From Leucobacter massiliensis (GTDB lineage Bacteria > Actinomycetota > Actinomycetes > Actinomycetales > Microbacteriaceae): a DNA stretch of 64,000 nt. Both the position numbers and the translations under genes were made by a program. The stretch spans positions 62,001-126,000 of the forward strand of contig NZ_MWZD01000016.1 in the NCBI RefSeq assembly GCF_002982315.1, in the 5' to 3' direction. How positions within the stretch are numbered: the first letter of the stretch is position 1; each line of letters starts with the position of its first letter. The notes beneath the pieces were generated by a model. The model worked only from the letters and a program-made list of their open reading frames with translations. It ran no database searches and was not told the origin of the DNA. Shown here piece after piece: positions 58,401 to 64,000 of this stretch.

Positions 58401-59441
58401 GCGGGGCTGAGGATCGTCCCGGTGTGGGGTTCCGACATCACTTGCACGATCACGAACTCGGTGGTTCCCACTGGCGGGGTGCTGCAGGTCGACAAGAAGT
58501 TTGTGGAGGCTGACGGCTGGGCTGTGGGCGACACCCTCACCTGGCAGGTGACGGTGAAAAACAGCGACGAGTTGAAGGCCCGGGACGTCGTGGTCGAAGA
58601 AATCCCCGGTGCGGGCTTGTCCGAAGACCCTGATGACGTGTCGTGGGGCACGCCACCCGCGCCTACCACCGTAGATGGCACGCAGTGGCTTGTGGGAGAC
58701 CTGAATCCGGGCCAGTCGCGCACGATCACGGTGTACACCACGATTGGGGCGGTTCCGCCGCCGGAGAACCATTTCCGCAACTACGTTACGGTCTCCAACC
58801 CGGCGAACCCGTATGATCCGGAGCGTCCACTGAGCGAGATAGTGCAGAACGAGACGGTCGGTGGAGACACGGATCAGGCGGACTTCGACGAAGTTCCACT
58901 TCCGTTGGGTAAGTTCCAGGTCCTCAAGACGGGTGAGAACGCTGGCGGGACGTGGGTGCCCATGGCGGGTTCCCGGTGGGGTCTGTTCGTGGATGATGGG
59001 GCGCCGCCGATGGATCACTCGGCTCCTGGCGTGGTGATCACCCCGGTGGATCCGGTGGGTGGCCAGGCGCCCCGGTTCGTGGTTGATCAGGTTCCTCCGG
59101 GCTCTTATCTCCTCGTTGAGCTTGAGGCTCCGGCTGGGTTCAGTCTGCTGGCGGCCCCGTTGCGGGTGACGGTGTCGAACACGGGCGTGGTGTCGGTCGA
59201 TTCCGGGGACGTTGCTTCGGGCACGGTGGTGTTCACTCCCGCTTCGGGAGAGACGGCGGCGCAGATTGAAGTGCGCGACGTGCCTGCGGTGGTGTTGCCG
59301 AAGTCGGGAGGTCCTGGCGTGTGGTGGGTGTATGGCCTGGGTGGTGTGCTTGCGGCTGCCGGGATGGCGGGTTCGGTGGTGTCGTGGCGGTTGCGCCGTC
59401 GGGGCACGGATATGGCGGGGAGGGTGGCGATGCTCTCATGA
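55461..59441 (+). CDS. Large sortase-anchored surface protein, probable pilus tip adhesin
   Basis: 1326 residues. The start follows GGGAG at seven bases. A basic N-terminus and hydrophobic stretch (VVAAVAAGALVVGVLPALSG) form a long signal peptide. Residues 60-330 contain beta-rich repeats of DUF11/CARDB style (WRVTATNTGNVDLTDVKVAT). A unique middle part, about 350-880, has weaker codon bias than its surroundings. Then come a domain with ITCTITNS, a DUF11-like domain (TLTWQVTVKNSDELKARDVV) and a SpaA-type prealbumin domain with the E-box-like YLLVELEAPAGF. It ends with LPKSGG, a membrane helix and a basic tail, a sortase signal. Order before a pilin and class C sortase suggests the tip of a pilus. 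Confidence 0.88.
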   Translation: MRGVARRGVAGVFRARRRGVLRGRVPAVVAAVAAGALVVGVLPALSGSGLTSAADGADAAASWQPGDAAVSGPLASGTLPGVASAVEYAYGVDYAGGTEGAGAAIAGAGETVTILQGDTLTGSAAAWNTGDDASASVSVAPVSGEEISGGGASLADVLQTAPLPDTGAGAAQLRWEIPAADAAVVNTGAQPTGLAVTGPEGASAQTSVFVAQPQLEASLEVSADGGTTWAGEVAAPEGAEVVWRVTATNTGNVDLTDVKVATATANETDTLDAGVGAEIGALPVGGTGSATFTTEAGEISAGVSVSGVFDAEGPDGKPLVDRFTDAAGTAGRVPSNTAKAVLAVADETPEEGTGAPISVAPLSSAIAGGTRLTSSMNGSTENAGTGELISIKTEFFAYVPKGGSLQLDLNLALIAEDPGAGVPGTWDGLKLYVQSPSGVKTLAYQGLPATATNSTLDLGVMTFSDTNPSETGGVWRIWWQDTSVSPARDLTFGRWDNGSRTDGRGVLYFPDSTIAPRNSSGVTLTGQVWTDEISSYGLSAPNAETVLKAGQVPRWIELARSYDRTLYNLSEDGALYRNVERGFNGVTSMTRTDNYGLVGAAPADVCVRVNRSGTTNPGEPPAGNVTRWGVSGACPDFMQYKLFFQQPNTAMPASAKWFDGSTRPLLPAYVSATADVSYTQTTPVSNGTYGGNFTVSLGGDSSTRGTARLEIDVDANGTVDRTITLPNAGNTPSGTQVIPWDGLAGAATPVELSHKLRVRLVWYVPAYVYFVNSDTEARTGGITSTMLRGPASYVGSHNLIWDDSIFVGQPNYMGTALVGLTPNPTVTTGMDSSAGVHKWGEFRALPNNTPLEGNWGDNRFIQDRTDFADEAVDVLELDPPAPVIRVAKSIPNGRWDDTDQFTVSLREGSVSGATRTSVTTAGTATLAVSAPYTATAGTAYYVTEAGSGGADLANYVKRIVCVDANNVQTGLPEGVTFDPVAGLRIVPVWGSDITCTITNSVVPTGGVLQVDKKFVEADGWAVGDTLTWQVTVKNSDELKARDVVVEEIPGAGLSEDPDDVSWGTPPAPTTVDGTQWLVGDLNPGQSRTITVYTTIGAVPPPENHFRNYVTVSNPANPYDPERPLSEIVQNETVGGDTDQADFDEVPLPLGKFQVLKTGENAGGTWVPMAGSRWGLFVDDGAPPMDHSAPGVVITPVDPVGGQAPRFVVDQVPPGSYLLVELEAPAGFSLLAAPLRVTVSNTGVVSVDSGDVASGTVVFTPASGETAAQIEVRDVPAVVLPKSGGPGVWWVYGLGGVLAAAGMAGSVVSWRLRRRGTDMAGRVAMLS
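55904..55914. repeat. Run of 11 G in the tip adhesin coding sequence
   Basis: Eleven consecutive G at codons for SGGGA, about 150 codons into the gene. With 11 the frame is open to the end; a change by one base would end translation early. Such runs can slip during replication. Confidence 0.9.
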
Positions 59442-59591
59442 CTCCTCGGTTCCATGCGCCTCGCGGCAGTGCAGCGCCTGCCTCTGCTTACGGGCCGGGA
59501 GCTTCTTCGACGGGAGGGCGCATGTAGGTGCTGGTGTCCCGGTGTTAGTGAGTGTTTTCAAGTTGTTGTACCAGTGAGTTTAAGGAGAATC

Positions 59592-59799
59592 ATGAGCGTG
59601 GTACGTAGGAAGCGGTTGGGTGCGGCGGTTGCCGTGCTGGCTGCGGTGGGCCTGGTGCTTTCGGGTCCGGTGGCGGCGAATGCACTGGTGGAGGAGCCGC
59701 CTCTGTCGCCGATTGTGACGCCGGACGCGGGCCAGAGGGCGTCGCTGACGATTCATAAGCGCGACACCTCGGATGGGGTGGGGGAGCCCGGAACGGGTA
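59592..59799 (+). pseudogene. 5' part of major pilin gene, interrupted by an IS element
   Basis: Signal peptide MSVVRRKRLGAAVAVLAAVG then LVLSGPVAANALVEEPPLSP and the start of a pilin domain (ASLTIHKRDTSDGVGEPGTG). ATG behind AAGGAGAATC. The frame is cut at 59799 by the IS3-family insertion; the rest of the gene resumes at 61187. Without the element and one GGTA copy the two parts make one open frame of 553 codons. As read, a 84-residue secreted fragment ending in IS-derived residues would be made. Confidence 0.93.
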
Positions 59800-59851
59800 T
59801 GAAGCGCCCCGGGTCTGATGGAGGCTCTCAATCCAGTGAAGGATGAGAGTC

Positions 59852-60172
59852 ATGGCAGCACCACGGAAGTACAGCGAGGAGCTCAAGGAGCGCGCGACGC
59901 GGATGGCGCTGGACGCGCGCCAGAACCCCGCGACGAAGACCGGAGCGATCAAACGGATCGCCGACCAGCTCGATATCCATCCCGAGGCCTTGCGCACCTG
60001 GGTGAGGCAGGCCGAGATCGACGCCGGCGACGCGCCAGGCACCACGACCGCGGACACGCAGAAGATCGCCGACCTCGAACGAGAGGTCCGTGAGCTGCGG
60101 CGGGCGAACGAGATCTTGAAGACCGCGTCGGCTTTTTTCGCGGCCGCGGAGCTCGACCGCAAGCTGAGGTAA
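59852..60172 (+). CDS. IS3-family transposase OrfA
   Basis: 106 residues from ATG 59852, behind GAAGGA at eight bases (an ATG at 59843 overlaps that site). Helix-turn-helix of the transposase-8 type: KYSEELKERATRMALDAR, IADQLDIHPEALRTWVRQAE. The C-terminal leucine zipper is IADLEREVRELRRANEILKT. Near the end it contains T TTT TTC (60133-60139), a slippery site that would shift ribosomes to the -1 frame of OrfB. Confidence 0.93.
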   Translation: MAAPRKYSEELKERATRMALDARQNPATKTGAIKRIADQLDIHPEALRTWVRQAEIDAGDAPGTTTADTQKIADLEREVRELRRANEILKTASAFFAAAELDRKLR

Positions 60173-60177
60173 CCGGG

Positions 60178-61152
60178 GTGCCGGTCGCGGTGCTCGTCGA
60201 CTACATCGATGAGCACCGCGACCGGTTCGGGGTCGAGCCGATCTGCCATGTCCTGCGTGATGCGGGCCTGAAGATCGCCCCGAGCACCTACTACGCCGCC
60301 AAGACGCGCCCGCCCTCGGCCAGAGCGGTCAGAGACGAGCAACTGAAAGCGGACATCGCGGCTGTCCATGCCGACAATCTCGGCGTCTACGGGGCGCGGA
60401 AGGTCCACGCCGAGCTGAATCGAGAGGGCGTCTCGGTTGCCCGTTGCACCGTCGAGCGACTGATGCGCGAGCTCGAGCTGCAGGGGCTCCGGCGCGATAA
60501 GACGATCAAGACCACCTCGGGTGATACTGCGGAGACGGAGCGGCCAGCGGATCTCGTCGAACGAGCGTTCACCGCGACAGCACCGAATCAGCTCTGGGTC
60601 GCGGATCTGACCTACATCCGCACCCATGCCGGATGGGTCTACGCGGCGTTCGTGATCGACGTGTTCAGCAGGCTCGTCGTCGGCTGGCAGGTGTCCACGA
60701 GCCTACGCACGGAACTCGCGCTCGACGCGCTCGATATGGGGCTCTGGCAGCGCCGCAGAAACGGGCAGGACACGACCGGGCTCATCCACCACAGCGACCG
60801 AGGAGTCCAGTATCGCGCCATTCGCTACACCGAGCGCCTCGCCGAAGCCGATGCCGTTGCTTCCGTTGGAAGCAAAGGCGATTCGTATGACAACGCGATG
60901 GCCGAGGCGTTCAACTCGCTGTTCAAGGGCGAGTGCATCCGCAACCCAGCGATGCGTCCGAAGGGCGGCTGGGCATCCATCGGCGACGTCGAGATCGCCG
61001 TCGCCGAATACGTCGACTGGTTCAACCAGCGGCGTCTCCACGGCGAGATCGGGCACGTCCCGCCGGCCGAGTTCGAGCAGTCGCATTGGGCATCGCACGA
61101 CGCGGCCCGCTACGCTCACGAGCAGGTTCCGATCGGAGCCGGTTCCAGATAA
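60178..61152 (+). CDS. IS3-family transposase OrfB, DDE integrase core
   Basis: 324 residues from the nominal GTG; in practice probably made as an OrfAB fusion, since its frame is open back to the slippery site at 60133-60139. Catalytic residues are Asp143 (WVADLTYI), Asp207 (HHSDRGVQY) and Glu243 (AEAFNSLFKGE), giving the expected D-35-E spacing. The N-terminal helical domain (VYGARKVHAELNREGVSVAR) is also typical. Confidence 0.95.
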   Translation: MPVAVLVDYIDEHRDRFGVEPICHVLRDAGLKIAPSTYYAAKTRPPSARAVRDEQLKADIAAVHADNLGVYGARKVHAELNREGVSVARCTVERLMRELELQGLRRDKTIKTTSGDTAETERPADLVERAFTATAPNQLWVADLTYIRTHAGWVYAAFVIDVFSRLVVGWQVSTSLRTELALDALDMGLWQRRRNGQDTTGLIHHSDRGVQYRAIRYTERLAEADAVASVGSKGDSYDNAMAEAFNSLFKGECIRNPAMRPKGGWASIGDVEIAVAEYVDWFNQRRLHGEIGHVPPAEFEQSHWASHDAARYAHEQVPIGAGSR

Positions 61153-61186
61153 CCGAGCCTCCACAAAACCCGGGGCGCTTCAGGTA

Positions 61187-62640
61187 TGGAGCTCGATTCG
61201 GCGCCGGGCGACCCGGTTGAGGATGTCGTATTCGAGGTGAGGCGAGTGTCGCATAGCGGCACTCCTATCGATATGCGGACGATTGCGGGGCAGCAGCTTG
61301 CTGCGCAGGTGCTGGGTTCGTGGGATGGGGTGTCGCTTTCGGCTCCGTTTTCGGTGCCGTCCACAGGGGTGGAAGAGACGACCGATGAGGACGGCCTGGC
61401 GGTGTTCGACAATCTGGAGCTGGGTCTGTACCTGGTGGAAGAGGTGTCGGCCCCTGCTGGGGTGACGCCTGCTGGCCCGTTCCTGGTGACGCTGCCCCTG
61501 TCGCAGCCCGGCCCGCACCCGGAGACCACGAGTTGGACGGGTGACTGGTGGCTGTACAACGTGCACGTGTACCCGAAGAATGCGGTGACCCCGGCACCGG
61601 TGAAAACGGTTGAGGACTCTGAGATCCACCACAGGGGCCAGGTCACGACGTGGACGATCACGACGACGCTTCAGGGTGCGCCTCATGATCTGAATGGTGA
61701 TTCGACGATCACTGGTGACGAGGTGCACTCGTTCACCGGGTTCGCGGTGCGGGATGATCTGGATTCCCGGCTCGTGTACCTGGCTGACAGCTTGAAGCTG
61801 AAGGTGGATGGTGTGGATCTGGTCCCGGCGGACTACACGGTGACGTGGGATCCGGCGCCGGACGAGGAGGGCGTTGTTCCTGCGGGTGCGGTGATGCTGA
61901 TCCAGTTCACCGAGCAGGGTCTGGCGAAACTGAACGCTGCCGGTGACGGGGGCGAGCTGGCGGTGTCGTTTGACACGGTCGCGAACGCGAGCGGTGTGAT
62001 TCCGAACACTGCGCAGGTGTACACGAACGGGTACGACACTGAGCTGGGTCCGGACGAGCAGGATGTGCCGCCGACGGTGACGCCGACCGTGGAGCAGAAG
62101 TTCGGTGGGATCACCTTGGTGAAGACCGCGTCGGATACGAATGCCGCTCAGCCGGGTGCGAAGTTCCAGGTGTGGGTGGATGTCAACGGGAACGGCAAGC
62201 TCGATGAGGGCACCGACACGGCAGTGGACCAGGACGGGACTGCGGGCCCTGATGTGTGGACCACGGGCAATGACGGCAAGGTCGTGATCGACGGTCTGCG
62301 GTACTCGAACTGGGCTGATGGCAAGGCTGTGACCGAGACGGATCCGGAGTACAACAAGTATCTGCTGGTCGAAGTGGATGCGCCTGAGGGGTACTCGCTG
62401 CTCGCTGCTGCGGTGCCGTTCGTGGTGACGACGCCTGCTTCGGGTGAGGGCGCGACGCAGGTTCCGGTGGTGAACAAGCCGTTCAATAGCGGTCCTGAGC
62501 TGCCCCTGACGGGCGGTGCGGGCCTGGGTCTGCTGATCGGTACCGGTGCGGTGCTGATGGGTGGTGGCGCGTTGCTGCTGGGTCTGCATGTGGCGCGTCG
62601 TCGCCGTGAGCAGGCGGCTGCGGCTGCGGCCCTGCTGTAA
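61187..62640 (+). pseudogene. 3' part of major pilin gene, downstream of the IS element
   Basis: Carries most of the pilin. The pilin motif WLYNVHVYPK supplies the lysine used for polymerisation by class C sortases. A SpaA-like domain with E box YLVEEVSAPAGV, a middle domain with TWTITTTLQGAP and VIPNTAQVYTNGY, and a C-terminal prealbumin domain with YLLVEVDAPEGYSLL follow. It ends in LPLTGG, a hydrophobic helix and RRRREQ, the sorting signal. The fragment has its own ATG at 61186-61188 but no signal peptide, so export is unlikely while the element is present. Confidence 0.93.
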
Positions 62641-62848
62641 AGGAGCGGGGCGGGTCGCTGTCACACGTGGTGTGGCGGTGAACCGCCCCCACTCCTGGGG
62701 CCGCACGGTTGCCCTGGGTGGGGCGGGGAGGGAGTCGGTGCGTCGGCTTCCTCCTTCCGCTAATCCCCCCGCGGTGTGCGGTGCTGATGCGTGGTCGCGG
62801 GCGTCGGGGCGGGTAGTGCGGGTGCGGGATAACTGGGGGAGGTGACAG

Positions 62849-62977
62849 ATGAGCATGGTGACGATACAGGACACCGCGGGTCCTGGTACGCGTACGGGTG
62901 CCGCCGTGAGCGGCGCCGGGGATGCTGGAGGTGGGGGTTCGGTGCGGGCTGGGCGGCGGGAATCTCGTTGGTGTTAA
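62849..62977 (+). pseudogene. Probable 5' end of the class C sortase gene, cut short
   Basis: ATG 62849 follows a very strong GGGGGAGGTGACAG site, 208 bases after the pilin. The 42 codons (MSMVTIQDTAGPGTRTGAAV, then GSVRAGRRESR) look like the cytoplasmic N-terminus of an actinobacterial sortase, and then meet a TAA inside an AT-richer segment. The membrane segment that should follow appears 900 bases later (63853 on). The interruption coincides with adapter-like sequence, so the break is probably artificial. 62641-62848 holds no gene. Confidence 0.55.
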
Positions 62978-62993
62978 CCTGGATGTTACTTAA

Positions 62994-63034
62994 ACAACCG
63001 TTGGTCGGCAAAGTCAGATGTTTAGAATAGGCTG
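62994..63034. other. Degraded Nextera read-1 adapter-like sequence
   Basis: 63002-63034 matches the 33-base Nextera read-1 adapter at 25 of 33 positions, including TCGGCA and GTCAGATGT. The eight preceding bases would be the index, and the AT-richer stretch 62965-62993 loosely resembles the P5 end. Suggests an artificial junction. Confidence 0.6.
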
Positions 63035-63080
63035 CCCTGGAGCGGTCCCCTCCGGGGGTGGGCGCCCGACGGTGTCGGTC

Positions 63081-63593
63081 ATGTGGCGTCCGTCCGGGTC
63101 GGGGGAGCTGCGGGCGTGGGAACAGCACCGGACGCGTGTCCTCGGCCGTGACCGTCGCATTCTCGCCGACGCGCCGCTGCTCACCGGGGGCGGGGCTGCG
63201 GTGGGGAAGATCACGCGCCGCAGCGGGGGCGCGCACACCTGGAGTCTGCTCCTCGGGGGCACCCTGGTCGGGGTGTCCGCCCATGCCTACGCCACCCCGG
63301 AGGCCGCCCTCCAGGACGCGCACGCTGCGCAGGCCGGGCGGGTGATGGTGGGGGTGCGCACCCGGCGGGGGCGCGTGTTCTGGGTCCTCGGCGTCGACCA
63401 CACCCCCGTCCTCATCGCTGCGACCCCGCACCCCGATCCCGCGGCGGCCACCCAGGCCGGGTGGGAGGCGGCCCGGGCCCTCGCCCACGCCCAGCTCCCC
63501 GACGGCTCCGGCACCCCCGGTGTTCCTGACAGCTCCGGTGTTCCTGGTGGCTCTGACGGCTCGGGTGCTTCCGATAGTGCGGGGGTGGGGTGA
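63081..63593 (+). CDS. Unidentified protein with Gly/Ser/Pro-rich tail
   Basis: 170 residues from ATG 63081 (MWRPSGSGELRAWEQHRTRV); the frame is open further left but that part overlaps adapter-like sequence. Codon use is high-GC and gene-like. No membrane segment. Residues 55-120 alternate beta-like and helical stretches (HTWSLLLGGTLVGVSAHAYA; VFWVLGVDHTPVLIAATP), and the tail has GVPDSSGVPGGSDGSG. A further ATG overlaps the stop (TGATG) but is lost after 18 codons. It lies between two adapter-like segments, so it may belong elsewhere in the genome. No family recognised. Confidence 0.4.
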   Translation: MWRPSGSGELRAWEQHRTRVLGRDRRILADAPLLTGGGAAVGKITRRSGGAHTWSLLLGGTLVGVSAHAYATPEAALQDAHAAQAGRVMVGVRTRRGRVFWVLGVDHTPVLIAATPHPDPAAATQAGWEAARALAHAQLPDGSGTPGVPDSSGVPGGSDGSGASDSAGVG

Positions 63594-63611
63594 TGGTGCG
63601 GCGTGTGGCGG

Positions 63612-63852
63612 CTGTTTCTTTCTCTCATACGCAGCTGCCGCCGCCATGGAGGGCGTAGGTGTTGGTGGTGGGGGTATGTGTTAACATCAAAAAAATATTT
63701 AGATAGGGCATGCGGGTCGCGTCACGTGAGGGTGAATTGTAGTATCGACAGTTAATGAGGATACTAGAGGTTATGTGGAGTAATTTTTTTTTTGTGTGCA
63801 GGCAGAAGACGGCGTACGGGGTCAGGGTGGGTCTGGTGGGCTGGGAGATGTG
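63612..63852. other. Adapter-derived junction: P5-side read-through, A run, T run, P7-index-read-2 adapter
   Basis: 63799-63822 matches the 24-base Illumina P7 sequence at 20 positions, all four differences being A to G (CAGGCAGAAGACGGCGTACG). Eight index bases follow (CAGGGTGG), then 63831-63852 matches the Nextera read-2 adapter at 20 of 22 (GTCTGGTGGGCTGGGAGATG). Ten T precede P7 (63784-63793). On the left, 63612-63644 and 63653-63681, eight bases apart, match the reversed read-1 adapter (22/33) and reversed P5 (about 19/29), then an A-rich run. This is the layout of two reads that ran through their adapters, joined tail to tail. Confidence 0.85.
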
Positions 63853-64000
63853 ACGGTGCTGGCGATGGTGGCGGGGGTGGGGGTGTTCACGTATCCGGCG
63901 GCGGCGAACTGGTACAACGACCGCTTGCATGCCTCGCAGGTGCACAGTTATGTGGGTGCGGTGACCCGCTTGCCGGATGCCGAGCTGGAGGCGGCGGTGC
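63853..64000 (+). CDS. Class C sortase, fragment cut by window edge
   Basis: The frame reads TVLAMVAGVGVFTYPAAANW then YNDRLHASQVHSYVGAVTRL and runs off the right edge. A membrane helix followed by YPxxANWYND is characteristic of the N-terminal region of pilus-specific class C sortases, which polymerise pilins through the YPK lysine and LPxTG threonine. Start codons at 63796 or 63850 lie inside adapter-like sequence and are not credible; the real start is probably ATG 62849. Catalytic Cys/His/Arg lie beyond the window. Confidence 0.8.

Larger units (their letters stand above)
59800..61182 (+). mobile_element. IS3-family insertion sequence, 1383 bp, apparently complete
   Basis: The ends are 28-bp inverted repeats beginning TGAAGCGCCCCGGGT (59800-59827 and 61155-61182) with three mismatches. 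Two overlapping-frame genes encode the helix-turn-helix OrfA and the DDE OrfB, with a frameshift heptamer between them. Nothing is missing, so it may still move. Four-base target repeats and exact disruption of the pilin point to a recent insertion. Confidence 0.95.
59796..61186. repeat. GGTA target-site duplication flanking the IS element
   Basis: GGTA occurs at 59796-59799 and again at 61183-61186, directly outside the element's terminal repeats. Collapsing the two copies restores the pilin reading frame (ACG GGT ATG GAG). Confidence 0.92.

Noticed and set aside
60139-60177. IS transposase considered broken because OrfA and OrfB are in different frames
   Set aside because: Two frames joined by a -1 slippery heptamer are the normal layout of IS3-family elements.
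63670-63800. AT-rich island with T10 and A7 runs read as a promoter or phase-variable switch for the sortase
   Set aside because: The runs flank P5- and P7-like sequence in the arrangement of adapter read-through, so an artefact explains them better.
63773-63850. Start codons ATG 63773, GTG 63796 or GTG 63850 for the sortase
   Set aside because: All lie in adapter-derived bases; the encoded residues (VQAEDGVRGQGGSGG) are translated adapter.

Overview
The window is high-GC DNA with GTG and TTG starts, strong Shine-Dalgarno sites and many 1-4 nt gene overlaps. The ribosomal and RNA polymerase genes are of actinobacterial type, and the flanking gene set (glmM, coaA, glmS, acpS, alr, tsaE, tsaB, rimI, tsaD) suggests a member of the Microbacteriaceae, perhaps Leucobacter-like. 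That placement is inference from gene order and protein style; no rRNA is present to confirm it.

Layout. About 0.1-35 kb is the transcription/translation core: a PAP2 phosphatase, rpoB-rpoC, three lineage-type proteins, rpsL-rpsG-fusA, tuf, two genes for lipid-linked surface glycan initiation, the S10 and spc ribosomal protein clusters (without rpsN), secY-adk-map, infA-rpmJ, and rpsM-rpsK-rpoA-rplQ. rpsD was not seen between rpsK and rpoA. About 35-42.6 kb holds a catalase, a frameshifted acyltransferase-SGNH gene, truA, rplM-rpsI and glmM. About 42.7-54.3 kb holds a PIN toxin/HTH antitoxin pair, a secreted coiled-coil protein with a lytic transglycosylase-like domain, coaA and glmS (divergent), acpS-alr-tsaE-tsaB-rimI-tsaD, and a THUMP-like methyltransferase. 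About 54.3-64 kb is an accessory surface region: two small proline/glutamine-rich membrane proteins (one broken), then a sortase-assembled pilus locus with a large tip-type protein, a major pilin and a class C sortase.

The pilus locus is the most unusual part. The major pilin gene is cut by an intact IS3-family element with 28-bp terminal repeats and a 4-bp target duplication; removing the element restores one 553-codon pilin with a YPK motif and an LPLTG sorting signal. The tip-type gene carries an 11-G run early in its coding sequence. The sortase gene appears in two separated pieces.

A major caution comes from the sequence itself. At 44.1-44.2 kb, and in several places between 62.96 and 63.86 kb, it contains strings matching Illumina/Nextera library adapters: the Tn5 mosaic end, P7 plus an 8-nt index plus the read-2 adapter, and degraded read-1/P5 copies next to A or T runs. 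These look like assembly artefacts. They account for the broken lytic transglycosylase-like gene and probably for the broken sortase gene. Two further one-base frameshifts, in the acyltransferase gene and in one small membrane protein gene, both fall in C runs and may also be sequencing errors. The IS insertion, by contrast, has every hallmark of a real transposition event.
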